From positions 1 to 64,000 of the forward strand of contig JAIMAI010000007.1 in NCBI GenBank assembly GCA_023512015.1: a DNA stretch of 64,000 nt. Direction: 5' to 3'. Of the stretch, positions 55,794 to 64,000 are shown piece after piece; the stretch's first letter is position 1; each line of letters starts with the position of its first letter. The position numbers were made by a program, and so were the translations under genes. This stretch comes from Acidothermus sp. GTDB taxonomy: Bacteria > Actinomycetota > Actinomycetes > Acidothermales > Acidothermaceae. The notes under the pieces are model-generated. The model was not told the DNA's origin. It saw only the letters and a program-made list of their open reading frames with translations, and did no database searches.

Positions 55794-58268
55794 TCATTTG
55801 GTGCCGCGGAGGGTGGCCAGAATTGCCGGTAATTCCTCGGGTTTCACCAGCACGTCGCGGGCCTTGGATCCCTCGCTGGGGCCAACGATGCCGCGGGTCT
55901 CCATCAGGTCCATGAGCCGGCCGGCCTTGGCGAAGCCCACCCGCAGTTTGCGCTGCAGCATCGACGTCGAGCCGAATTGGGTGCTCACGACCAGCTCGAC
56001 CGCCTGACACAGCAGGTCGAGATCGTCGCCGATCTCCTCGTCGATCTCCCGCCGCGTTTCGTCGCCCCCGAGGACGTCGTCGCGGTAGGCCGGCTGCATC
56101 TGCCGCTTGCAGTGGGCCACCACGGCCTGCACTTCGGCCTCGGTGACGTAGGCGCCCTGCAGGCGAATCGGTTTGCTCGCCCCCATCGGGAGGAAGAGGG
56201 CGTCCCCGAGACCGACGAGTTTTTCGGCCCCCGGCTGGTCCAAGATGACCCGACTGTCGGCGAGGCTGGAGGTCGCGAACGCGAGCCGGGATGGGACGTT
56301 GGCTTTGATGAGCCCGGTGACGACGTCCACGCTCGGACGCTGGGTGGCGAGCACCAAGTGGATGCCGGCGGCACGGGCGAGCTGTGTGATGCGGACGACG
56401 GCGTCTTCGACGTCGCGGGGGGCGACCATCATCAGATCGGCCAGCTCGTCAACGATCACGAGGAGGTACGGGTAGGGCCGATACACCCGCTCGCTTCCCG
56501 GAGGGGCGGCAAGCTGCCCTTTGCGCACCGCTCGATTGAAGTCGTCGATGTGCCGGAACCCGGAGGCAGCAAGGTCGTCGTAGCGCATGTCCATCTCGCG
56601 GACGACCCACTGCAGTGCTTCGGCGGCCTTCTTCGAGTTGGTGATGATCGGGGTGACGAGGTGCGGAATGCCGTCGTAGTGGGAGAGCTCCACCCGCTTC
56701 GGGTCAACCAAGACCATCCGGACGTCGTCGGGCGTCGCGCGGGTGAGGATCGAGGTGACGATCGTGTTGATGCAGGTCGATTTCCCCGACCCGGTGGCTC
56801 CGGCAACCAGGAGGTGGGGCATCTTCGCGAGATTGGCGCAGATGAAGCGGCCTTCGACGTCCTTTCCGAGCCCGACGACCATCGGGTGGTGATCGGAGGT
56901 CGCCACGGGTGAGCGCAGCACGTCGCCGAGGCTCACCAGGTCCCGGTCGGCGTTGGGGATTTCGATGCCGATCGCGGATTTCCCGGGGATCGGGGAGAGG
57001 ATACGCACGTCGGCGCTGGCCACCGCGTAGGCGATGTTCTTGGACAGTGCGGTCACCCGCTCGACCTTGACACCGGGTCCGAGCTCCACTTCGTAACGCG
57101 TCACGGTCGGGCCGCGAGTGAAACCGGTGACTGTGGCGTCGATGTCGAACTGCTCGAGGACGCCGGTGAGCGCCTCGACCACGGCGTCGTTGGCTCGGGT
57201 CCGGGCCTTGGTGGGGCTGCCTTCCCGCAGCAGGGTGGGTGGCGGGAGCTCGTAGGTGATGTCGCCGGAGAGCAGTAGTTGCTCGGCGCGGAGCGGGGGG
57301 TGCGGGGTCTCGGACGTTCCGTGAACCGATGCGGCCTCGGTGGCGTCGGCGTCCGGACGGCGTGAGGTTAGGGCCGACTCCTCGCTCGCGGCGGTCTCGG
57401 CCTCCGCGACCACGGCGGGCTGGGCGGGGACGAGGGGGGTGTCGAACGGACGGTCGGCGTGGTCGGCGTCCACCGCATCGCCGGACCGTCGGCGTCGGCT
57501 CCTCGGGGTGCCCTTCGCGGGAACGTCGAGGGCGTCTGGGTCCTGCGGACGCCGGCGAAACCGCGCACGCAGCTCCGCCCACCGGCGGGGGATCGCGTTG
57601 ATCGGGGTCGCGGTGACGACGAGCAACCCGAAGAGGGAGAGCAGCGCGAGCAACGGCACGGCGAGCCAGGCCGTCACGCCGGCCACCAGCGGCGCGGAAA
57701 TAAGGAAGCCGGCCAGCCCTCCCGCCGAGCGCATGGCGTGAGCCCCTTGGGTGGGGTAAGGGGTGCCGTGGGCGATGTGCAGCAATCCCAGCACCCCGAG
57801 CCCGAGCGCAAGCCACCCGATCACGGCCCGGCCGGGGAGCACCGGCCGCTCCGGATGACGCAGGATGCGCCAGGCCAGCGCTCCGAAGCCCACGGGTACG
57901 GCGAGTGCCGCGGAGCCCACGAGCCCAGCGATGATCGCGACGACGATGCCGCCCAGAGGGTTGGGCAGGTGCCACCACAAAGCTCCGGCCGTCACGATGG
58001 CCAGCGCGAGGACACCGAGACCGAGTCCGTCGCGCCGATGCGCCGGATCGAGGTCCCTGGCGTGCCGCCCGGCGAGGCGCACTGCGCCTCCGACGAGGTG
58101 GGCGACGCCGAGATACACCGCGCGGAGCAGCCTTGCGATCAGGACGACGAAGCGGCGCCCCGAGCGGCGCTTCGCAGCACGACGCACGGCGGGGCGAGGA
58201 CGGCTGGGGGCACGGGTCGCCACGATCCCCGACGCTACCCCAGCGTTCACATCAGACGCAGCTGTCAC
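55794..58268 (-). CDS. ftsK: FtsK/SpoIIIE-family DNA translocase
   Basis: 824 residues. Four N-terminal membrane helices (e.g. VLALAIVTAGALWWHL) are followed by a variable linker, then the alpha domain (ELPPPTLLREG, GPTVTRYEVELGPGVKVERV). The RecA-like motor has Walker A LVAGATGSGKSTCINTIVTS and Walker B LLVIVDELADLMM, and the C-terminal gamma domain is GSTSMLQRKLRVGFAKAGRL. It pumps chromosome DNA through the septum toward dif and activates XerCD. The linker is short compared with enteric FtsK. It lies downstream of rnj with a 100-bp gap. Confidence 0.96.
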   Translation of the reverse strand: MTAASDVNAGVASGIVATRAPSRPRPAVRRAAKRRSGRRFVVLIARLLRAVYLGVAHLVGGAVRLAGRHARDLDPAHRRDGLGLGVLALAIVTAGALWWHLPNPLGGIVVAIIAGLVGSAALAVPVGFGALAWRILRHPERPVLPGRAVIGWLALGLGVLGLLHIAHGTPYPTQGAHAMRSAGGLAGFLISAPLVAGVTAWLAVPLLALLSLFGLLVVTATPINAIPRRWAELRARFRRRPQDPDALDVPAKGTPRSRRRRSGDAVDADHADRPFDTPLVPAQPAVVAEAETAASEESALTSRRPDADATEAASVHGTSETPHPPLRAEQLLLSGDITYELPPPTLLREGSPTKARTRANDAVVEALTGVLEQFDIDATVTGFTRGPTVTRYEVELGPGVKVERVTALSKNIAYAVASADVRILSPIPGKSAIGIEIPNADRDLVSLGDVLRSPVATSDHHPMVVGLGKDVEGRFICANLAKMPHLLVAGATGSGKSTCINTIVTSILTRATPDDVRMVLVDPKRVELSHYDGIPHLVTPIITNSKKAAEALQWVVREMDMRYDDLAASGFRHIDDFNRAVRKGQLAAPPGSERVYRPYPYLLVIVDELADLMMVAPRDVEDAVVRITQLARAAGIHLVLATQRPSVDVVTGLIKANVPSRLAFATSSLADSRVILDQPGAEKLVGLGDALFLPMGASKPIRLQGAYVTEAEVQAVVAHCKRQMQPAYRDDVLGGDETRREIDEEIGDDLDLLCQAVELVVSTQFGSTSMLQRKLRVGFAKAGRLMDLMETRGIVGPSEGSKARDVLVKPEELPAILATLRGTK

Positions 58269-58368
58269 ACGCCGCGTCGCTTCTTGCCGTCCTCCGCGCG
58301 GCGATCAGCCGTCGGCGGCGGATTGGGTCGGTCGTGGATCGGGGCTCGGTCGGTCGTGAACCGCGGTA

Positions 58369-60054
58369 TCAGACCTCGACGACCACGGGGATGATCATCG
58401 GGCGGCGTCGGTAGGTTTCGTTCACCCAGCGGCCCACGGTGCGGCGGACTACCTGTTCCAGCTCCGAGCCGTCCACCATCCCGTCGGCGATGGCGTCCTC
58501 GACGGCTCCCGCTACCCGCGGCAGGACGTCGACCAACGCGGCGTCGTCGATGCCCGAACCCCGCGCGTGCACCTCCGGGCCCCCTACGACCTTGCCGGCG
58601 GCCGCGTCGACGACGACCACCACGGAGACGAACCCTTCTTCTCCGAGAATTCGCCGGTCCTTGAGGGACGTCTCGGTGACCTCTCCGACCGACAGCCCGT
58701 CGACGTAGACGTAGCCGCAGTGCACCGCGCCGACGACGCTGGCCCGACCGTCGACCAGGTCGACGACCATGCCGTTCTCGGCGAGCACGACCCGGTCGGG
58801 GAAGACCCCGGTGAGTTTGGCCAATTCTCCGTGGGCCCGCAGGTGTCGCCATTCACCGTGGATCGGAAGGAAATTACTGGGTCGGGTGAGGTTGAGCACG
58901 TAGAGCAATTCTCCGGCCGGTGCGTGGCCGGAGACGTGCACCAAGGCATTTCCTTTGTGGACGACGTTCGCTCCCCACCGCCCGAGCCCGTTGATGACCC
59001 GGTACACCGCGGATTCGTTGCCGGGGATGAGCGAACTGGCCAGCACGACGGTGTCGCCGGGTTCGATCCGTACCGCGTGGTCGCGGTTCGCCATCCGAGA
59101 AAGCGCCGACAGAGGTTCTCCTTGCGAGCCGGTGGAGACCAACACCACGCGGTCCGGAGGCAATTCGTCGATTTCGCGCGCGTCGACCAACAGATCCGGC
59201 GGAACCCGCAGATATCCGAGGTCACGGGCTACTCCCATGTTGCGGACCATCGAGCGTCCGACGAACGCGACTTTGCGTCCGAATTCGTGGGCGATGTCCA
59301 GCACCTGCTGCACCCGATGGACGTGACTTGCGAAACACGCCACGATGACCCGCCGGGTCGCACGCGAGAAGATATCCCGCAGCACCGGTGCGATGTCACG
59401 TTCGGGGGTGACGAAACCAGGAATTTCGGCATTCGTGGAGTCTGCCATGAGCAGATCGACACCCTCGGCGCCCAGCCGCGCGAAACCGGCGAGATCGGTG
59501 AGTCTCCCGTCCAACGGGAGCTGGTCCATCTTGAAATCCCCGGTGTGCAGCACGAGACCGGCAGGGGTGCGCAACGCGACCGCCAGCCCGTCGGGAATCG
59601 AGTGGTTGACGGCGAAGAATTCACAATCGAAAGGACCGAGACGCTCCCGACTGCCTTCGCGAACGGTGAGGCTGTAGGGGGTGATGCGATGCTCGGCGAG
59701 TTTCGATTCGGCGAAAGCCAAGGTGAGCGGCGAACCGACCAGCGGAAGGTCGGGACGTTCGCGGAGCAGGAAAGGAATCGCCCCGATGTGGTCCTCGTGC
59801 CCGTGGGTGAGCACCAGGGCTTCCACTGCGTCCAGCCGGTCCCGGATGTAGTCGAAATCCGGCAGGATGAGATCAACGCCTGGCTGATCAGGATCGGGAA
59901 ACAGCACCCCGCAATCGACGATGAGCAGCCGACCGCCGAATTCGAAGACGGTCATGTTCCGCCCTACTTCCCCGAGGCCGCCGAGCGCAACGATGCGCAG
60001 GCCGTGCGGCGGAAGCGGCGGTGGGGGACCGAGTTCGGGATGCGGGTGACTCAC
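58369..60054 (-). CDS. rnj: Ribonuclease J
   Basis: A 561-residue metallo-beta-lactamase/beta-CASP ribonuclease with 5'-3' exo- and endonuclease activity. Motifs: LRIVALGGLGEVGRNMTVFE, LTHGHEDHIGAIPFLL (zinc site), LHTGDFKMDQLP, the beta-CASP segment VIVACFASHVHRVQQVLDIA, STGSQGEPLSALSRMANRDH and NALVHVSGHAPAGELLYVLN. The GTG start overlaps the dapA stop (GTGA), so the two are coupled, a conserved actinobacterial pairing. Confidence 0.96.
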   Translation of the reverse strand: MSHPHPELGPPPPLPPHGLRIVALGGLGEVGRNMTVFEFGGRLLIVDCGVLFPDPDQPGVDLILPDFDYIRDRLDAVEALVLTHGHEDHIGAIPFLLRERPDLPLVGSPLTLAFAESKLAEHRITPYSLTVREGSRERLGPFDCEFFAVNHSIPDGLAVALRTPAGLVLHTGDFKMDQLPLDGRLTDLAGFARLGAEGVDLLMADSTNAEIPGFVTPERDIAPVLRDIFSRATRRVIVACFASHVHRVQQVLDIAHEFGRKVAFVGRSMVRNMGVARDLGYLRVPPDLLVDAREIDELPPDRVVLVSTGSQGEPLSALSRMANRDHAVRIEPGDTVVLASSLIPGNESAVYRVINGLGRWGANVVHKGNALVHVSGHAPAGELLYVLNLTRPSNFLPIHGEWRHLRAHGELAKLTGVFPDRVVLAENGMVVDLVDGRASVVGAVHCGYVYVDGLSVGEVTETSLKDRRILGEEGFVSVVVVVDAAAGKVVGGPEVHARGSGIDDAALVDVLPRVAGAVEDAIADGMVDGSELEQVVRRTVGRWVNETYRRRPMIIPVVVEV

Positions 60055-61016
60055 CCCTGCCGCTCCCCCGCCCCCGACGAGGGTTCGGCCGGCTGCGACC
60101 CAGTCGTGTCGCCGTCCGCGAATTCGGCGAATCCCGCCGCGGTGAGGTCACGGCGGAGCTGGTCCACTTGTTCGGGCGTCGCGTCGACCAGCGGCGGGCG
60201 GACCGGTCCGCCGGGGAGTCCCGCGAGACGCAGCGCCGCCTTGGCGAGAACGACGCCTTGGGTGCGGAAGAAACCGGTGAAAACCGGCAGCAAGCGACGA
60301 TGCAAAGTGAGCGCCCCTTCGACGTCGCCGTCGAGATAAGCGGAAATCATCGCCTTCGTCTGCGCACCGAACAAATGAGTGGGGACGCCGACCACCCCGA
60401 CCGCCCCGATCGCCAACAACGGAAGGGTGTTCTTGTCGTCCCCCGAATAAAAGGCCAAGTCGCTGCGGGCCATCACCCAAGAGCTCTCCTCGAAATTCCC
60501 CTTGGCGTCCTTCACCGCGACGATCCGCTCGTGCTCGGCCAGCCGCACCATGGTCTCCGGTTCGATCGCCGTGGCGGTGCGGCCCGGAATGTCGTAGAGC
60601 ATGACCGGGAGGCCGGTGGCGTCCGCGACCTGCCGGAAATGCGCCAGCAGTCCCGCCTGCGGCGGCTTGGAGTAGTAAGGGGTGACGACGAGCAGGCCGT
60701 GTGCTCCGGCCTTTTCCGCGGTCTGCGCGAGTTCGATGGTGTGTCGGGTGTCGTTGGTACCGACGCCGGCGATGACGGTCGCGCGGTCTCCCACCGCTTC
60801 CAGGACGGCGCGCAGCAGCCGCTCCTTTTCGTCGTCCGTCGTGGTGGGGGACTCGCCCGTCGTCCCACTGATCACAAGGCCGTCGTTGCCGTGGCCGACA
60901 AGGTAGCTGGCCAGCCGCTGGGCCCCGGAGAGATCGAGCGCGCCGTACCGCGTGAACGGCGTGACCATGGCGGTGAGGACCCGGCCGAAGGGGGCCGGAC
61001 GCGTAGCAGAGGTCAT
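60051..61016 (-). CDS. dapA: 4-hydroxy-tetrahydrodipicolinate synthase
   Basis: 321 residues from ATG 61016 (MTSATRPAPFGRVLTAMVTP); the frame is open to 61088 but the family begins here. Condenses pyruvate and aspartate semialdehyde in the diaminopimelate/lysine pathway, upstream of DapF, which is also encoded in this window. Visible motifs: GTTGESPTTTDDEKERLL, VTPYYSKPPQAGLLAHF with the catalytic Tyr, and VAVKDAKGNFEESS with the Schiff-base Lys. The start has no clear Shine-Dalgarno sequence. It overlaps rnj by four bases. Confidence 0.95.
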   Translation of the reverse strand: MTSATRPAPFGRVLTAMVTPFTRYGALDLSGAQRLASYLVGHGNDGLVISGTTGESPTTTDDEKERLLRAVLEAVGDRATVIAGVGTNDTRHTIELAQTAEKAGAHGLLVVTPYYSKPPQAGLLAHFRQVADATGLPVMLYDIPGRTATAIEPETMVRLAEHERIVAVKDAKGNFEESSWVMARSDLAFYSGDDKNTLPLLAIGAVGVVGVPTHLFGAQTKAMISAYLDGDVEGALTLHRRLLPVFTGFFRTQGVVLAKAALRLAGLPGGPVRPPLVDATPEQVDQLRRDLTAAGFAEFADGDTTGSQPAEPSSGAGERQG

Positions 61017-61241
61017 GGAGTAACGGTACCGTCCAGCCGGGTCGCGGGCGGTGACGAGCACCGGAGCGTGCACAGTAAGACACCCCACCGGTCGAGCAGT
61101 CGGGGGTCCACAAGACCGGCGAGGTGCACTCCAACTATGCCATGATCGCGAAGTTCTTGGATTCGATTCGGGAAACCGTCATGCGCCTGATCGAAGTGTG
61201 GGCGACGTGAGCTCTGGTCGACCCGCAGTTCGTTCGATCGT
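61017..61241. other. Intergenic region between thyX and dapA with a short unexplained open stretch
   Basis: 225 bp. On the plus strand a frame beginning after TAA near 61079 stays open to TGA at 61208-61210. From an in-frame GTG it would encode about 28 residues ending DSIRETVMRLIEVWAT. Its base composition is somewhat lower in G+C than the flanking genes. I recognise no gene and no RNA; it could be a decayed gene end or chance. Confidence 0.3.
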
Positions 61242-61985
61242 TCACGGGGCGACCCGGCCGTGGGCTTCGAACGCCTCGTGGGTCAGCGGCATGAGCCGCG
61301 CCCACTCCTCCTCCATCCGCTCGGCCACCATCTCGATTTCCCGCTGCGGAAAACTCGGGAAACGGCTGCCTTCGCGGCGGGTGCGAAGCGAGAGGAAGTT
61401 CATGAGGGAGCGGGCGTTGAGGGTCACGTACGCCGAGGAGTAGATCGCGACCGGGAGGACGCCACGAGCGACTTCCCGGGCCACCCCCGCCTCCAGCATC
61501 TCCAGATACGCCTCGTACGCCTGCTCACAGGCCCGCTTCGTCGCCTCCTCCACAATCTTGTGCTGCTCGGGGGTGCCGGGGCCGAACTCGTAGTGGCCCG
61601 GTTTGCCCTGCTGCACCAACTTGCGATCGGGGCCGGGGACGTAGAAGACGGGGCGAAGTTGCCGGTAACGCCCGGATTCCTCGTTGTATGAGGCGATGCG
61701 ATGCCGCATCATCTCCCGAAACACGAAGATCGGCGCTTGAACGTAGAAGGTCATGGAATTGTGCTCGAACGGCGTGCCGTGCCGATCCCGCATCAGGAAG
61801 TTGATGAGCCCCTTGGAGCGGGCGGGGTCAGCGTGGACGTCGTCCAGCGACTGCTCCCCTTTCGTGGACACCCGAGCCGCAAAGATCACATCCGCGTCGC
61901 TGGCCGCCGCGCGGACCAACTCCACCGTCACGTCGCTACGGAACTCGATCTCGTGTCGGAGTGGCTCGCTTGCGGACTGGCTCAT
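61242..61985 (-). CDS. thyX: Flavin-dependent thymidylate synthase
   Basis: 247 residues from ATG 61985, which follows a strong GAGGAGGTG; an upstream in-frame ATG at 62027 is less likely. ThyX makes dTMP from dUMP using FAD, NADPH and methylene-tetrahydrofolate. The signature RHR-x7-S region is MMRHRIASYNEESGRYRQL. VTLNARSLMNFLSLRT lies near the C terminus. A decayed partial second copy lies immediately upstream at 62104-62273. It is first in the run thyX-dapA-rnj. Confidence 0.96.
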   Translation of the reverse strand: MSQSASEPLRHEIEFRSDVTVELVRAAASDADVIFAARVSTKGEQSLDDVHADPARSKGLINFLMRDRHGTPFEHNSMTFYVQAPIFVFREMMRHRIASYNEESGRYRQLRPVFYVPGPDRKLVQQGKPGHYEFGPGTPEQHKIVEEATKRACEQAYEAYLEMLEAGVAREVARGVLPVAIYSSAYVTLNARSLMNFLSLRTRREGSRFPSFPQREIEMVAERMEEEWARLMPLTHEAFEAHGRVAP

Positions 61986-62103
61986 GGGCGCACCTCCTCG
62001 GGTAGGCGGGCGAGGACGGCCTCGCATGCCTGCCTAGCGATCACCAGGGCTTCCTCCGCTTACTCCGGCGAAAGCTCCTGGGGAGCTCCCGGATAGTGCG
62101 CGG

Positions 62104-62273
62104 TCCGAAACACGAAGATCGGCGCTTGAACGTAGGAAGGTCATCGAATTGCGCTCGAACGACGTGCCGTGCCGATCCGCGAAGATCGCGTCCGCGCCGC
62201 TGGCCGCCGCGCGGAGCAGCTCCACGGGCACATCGCCGCGGTACTCGATCTCGCGTCGAAGTGGCTCGCTCAC
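62104..62273 (-). pseudogene. Decayed partial duplicate of the 5' part of thyX
   Basis: Translating from GTG 62273 gives SEPLRREIEYRGDVPVELLR and AAASGADAIFA, clearly homologous to the start of the intact ThyX next to it. About 30 codons are then missing: the sequence jumps to DRHGTSFERNSMTF. A one-base insertion then shifts the frame just before the segment equivalent to YVQAPIFVF, after which similarity stops near 62104. The two retained blocks differ in divergence: by eye, roughly 83% identity in the 5' block and about 95% in the other. It cannot encode a working enzyme. Confidence 0.88.
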
Positions 62274-62410
62274 GGGCTAGACGTTAGCAGGGCTCCCCGC
62301 GGCAAGCTCTCGCCCACGTGCCAGCCCCACTCCATCCCTTTCGTTGGGTACTCAAAGGGCCTTCTCGGAAATGCCATGCGTTGGTTCACCTCTTCAGGTA
62401 CGCTGCCACC

Positions 62411-62449
62411 ATGATCTATTCGTTCAAGCTGCTCTCACAAAAGGCATGA
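62411..62449 (+). other. Possible 12-codon leader ORF before the helicase gene
   Basis: ATG 62411 opens a frame of 12 codons (MIYSFKLLSQKA) ending in TGA at 62447-62449. That TGA overlaps ATG 62446, an alternative start of the following gene. It could be a translationally coupled leader, or chance. Confidence 0.25.
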
Positions 62450-62454
62450 AACAA

Positions 62455-64000
62455 ATGGAACATTCGGAACGGATCGGACAAAGCCCCTTCGCTAGGCTGC
62501 TCCAGGCCTACTCCGAAATACTCAGTCGCCAGCAGTACACCATTACAGCTCTCAGCAAATGGCCCTCCGAACGCAGCCGGCGCGCGCCGGACTTTGCCTG
62601 GATTGGCGACGACATCTCATCGGAGCAACTCTTCATGGGCACGGGACAGGCTATCATCAAGAGCTCGCACGACGCGTTCGCTGACGTCCGGCGAATGTGC
62701 GCGACCCTGGAGGTCAACCCATACGACCGCGAGCTCCTTTACGGATATCCTTGTGTCATAGGCAGGACTGGAGACGGCATAATACGTGGACCTCTCTTGT
62801 TTACCTCAATCTCAGTCCAACCTATGCGTCGCGATCTTTGTCTTGAGCTCGCAGACACCCAGTTGCGATTCAATCCCTACCTGTTCGACCGCGGCGGCGA
62901 TCCCGAGCTTCAGAGCCATCGACTCGCAGAGCTCGTTCGAGAAGTGCCAGAACTTCCACTCACCCCAGAGAAATTAAGAGATTTTGTCTCCGTATTGCGC
63001 AGGGAGATACCGGAGCTTGAAGTGGCAGCGGACCTGGGCGGTGCTTTCACCTCCCCACCAGACCGTCCGACAGCGGAAACACCCCTAACCCTCATAGACC
63101 AAGCTGTCCTGCTGATCGCGCCTAAATACAACTACTTCCTGCAAAACGACTTAAGGACCATCACTGAGAGTGACCACGGAGATGCCGCATTCGCGCTCAA
63201 GTCGCTTCTTTACGGTGCGACCGATACTCGCCAGACCGAAATCACTTCAGATACAGTCGATCGCGCTAACCTCTACTTTCCATTCCCAGCGAACCGGGCC
63301 CAGCGTAAAGTTGCACTTCTCGTCGAGGACGAAACAACATCACTGATACACGTCGAGGGACCCCCAGGAACAGGCAAGAGTCATACCATCGCAAATCTCG
63401 CATGTCACCTCGCCGCAACCGGGCGTAATGTCCTTATAACATCACAAAAGGATCAGGCGCTAAAGGTAGTCGACGAAAAACTGCGCGAGCTAAATTGCCC
63501 CCATCTACCGGCAACACTGCCGCGCGACGCCGCAGGGCGTGCTGCGCTGGCCCGCCAACTCGAGTCGATCAAAGCCGATCGGGTTAGCAGTGAGGTACAG
63601 AGAGATCGCGATGAGTGTTCGAGCCGCCATGATCGGATAGCAGCCACTCTCGCTCAAGCGCACGACGCCTTAACGACGGCCCGCGAGCTAGAACATCGTC
63701 TCGCCCACAACGCCAGGGCCCGTGTCGAGGCGCGCAATATCATAGCCACACTCAGGCCGAGATGGGAGCTCCGAAAGGCGAGTCACGCCTTGCGCCGCCT
63801 CGGCGAGGACACAGACGCGATAGGTCGAAAAGCTCGGCACGAGCGTGAGCGCGCGCGCGCCTACGCGTCTAGATTGATGGCCCTCGACGCCGAACTGCGA
63901 ATAGCAAGTGCAACGCGCGCCACGCGCAACGTCCTCCGCGACATGAAAAAACTTTTGGCGAAGAACGATAAGAGAGCCGCCAACTACCGGCACTTCGACG
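62455..64000 (+). CDS. Large SF1 (DNA2/NAM7-like) helicase/ATPase, 3' end outside window
   Basis: An open frame running off the right edge, 515 residues visible. The first ~300 residues (e.g. LLQAYSEILSRQQYTITALS) have no domain I can name. The P-loop is HVEGPPGTGKSHTIANLACH (Gly302 onward), followed by motif Ia NVLITSQKDQALKVVDEKL. This pair is characteristic of COG1112/UPF1-like SF1 helicases. A long, charged helical stretch (about residues 360-510) looks like a coiled-coil insertion before motif II, which lies beyond the window. Start: ATG 62455 or ATG 62446. Codons such as ATA, TTA, AGA and CTA, rare elsewhere here, suggest horizontal acquisition. Related proteins occur in defence islands, but nothing visible proves that role. 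Confidence 0.85.
   Translation, partial: MEHSERIGQSPFARLLQAYSEILSRQQYTITALSKWPSERSRRAPDFAWIGDDISSEQLFMGTGQAIIKSSHDAFADVRRMCATLEVNPYDRELLYGYPCVIGRTGDGIIRGPLLFTSISVQPMRRDLCLELADTQLRFNPYLFDRGGDPELQSHRLAELVREVPELPLTPEKLRDFVSVLRREIPELEVAADLGGAFTSPPDRPTAETPLTLIDQAVLLIAPKYNYFLQNDLRTITESDHGDAAFALKSLLYGATDTRQTEITSDTVDRANLYFPFPANRAQRKVALLVEDETTSLIHVEGPPGTGKSHTIANLACHLAATGRNVLITSQKDQALKVVDEKLRELNCPHLPATLPRDAAGRAALARQLESIKADRVSSEVQRDRDECSSRHDRIAATLAQAHDALTTARELEHRLAHNARARVEARNIIATLRPRWELRKASHALRRLGEDTDAIGRKARHERERARAYASRLMALDAELRIASATRATRNVLRDMKKLLAKNDKRAANYRHFD

Overview
The window is high-GC DNA from an actinobacterium. The evidence is its gene complement: class II nrdJ with nrdR, lexA beside a LysM gene, recA-recX-DUF3046, miaB/miaA/dapF/hflX, cinA-clgR, pgsA-rimO, ftsK, rnj-dapA-thyX, F420-dependent enzymes, a DasR-like operator and a SigE-family sigma factor. 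The gene set and the Ser/Pro-rich linkers would fit Acidothermus or a relative, but the sequence alone does not prove this. Almost all of it reads as ordinary chromosome. The exception is the right-hand ~1.7 kb, where codon use changes abruptly and a large SF1-type helicase/ATPase gene runs off the window.

Layout. 1-3 kb: a secreted GH18 chitinase (cut by the left edge) stands back to back with a GH63-like glycosidase, and two DasR-type palindromes lie between them. 3-14.4 kb: a polytopic membrane protein, a split-barrel PPOX protein, three luciferase-like F420 oxidoreductases, a lipoprotein, a DUF1707 membrane protein, GNAT, exonuclease III and a 985-residue FAD/Fe-S dehydrogenase. 14.4-20 kb: three consecutive MFS transporters, the first two coupled to the preceding F420 enzyme by stop/start overlaps, then a CapA-like protein. 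20-27 kb: the nucleotide/SOS block of nrdR-nrdJ (with a paired NrdR box), a LysM gene divergent from lexA (three LexA boxes between them) and a DinG-type helicase. 27-34 kb: a GGDEF/EAL protein, hflX, dapF, miaA and a LigB-like protein. 34-42.8 kb: a DUF349 protein, miaB, an S9 peptidase, RNase Y, recX, recA and DUF3046.

42.8-50.7 kb: a coupled trio (Tat-exported bicovalent-type flavin oxidase lipoprotein, SigE-family sigma factor, membrane-anchored beta-propeller protein), followed by an Lhr-type helicase. 50.7-62 kb: a long minus-strand array reading thyX, dapA, rnj, ftsK, rodZ-like, rimO, pgsA, cinA, clgR. Many of its members overlap by four bases. 62-64 kb: a decayed second copy of the 5' part of thyX, then the atypical helicase gene.

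The main themes are DNA repair and SOS (lexA, LysM gene, recA, recX, dinG, lhr, xthA), deoxynucleotide supply (nrdRJ, thyX), RNA processing and modification (RNase Y, RNase J, MiaA, MiaB, RimO) and F420 redox chemistry. The sites most worth checking are the DasR, NrdR and LexA operators and the right-hand junction. There the thyX remnant meets the foreign-looking helicase gene, which may mark the start of an accessory or defence island. No gene-free stretch exceeds 300 bases.
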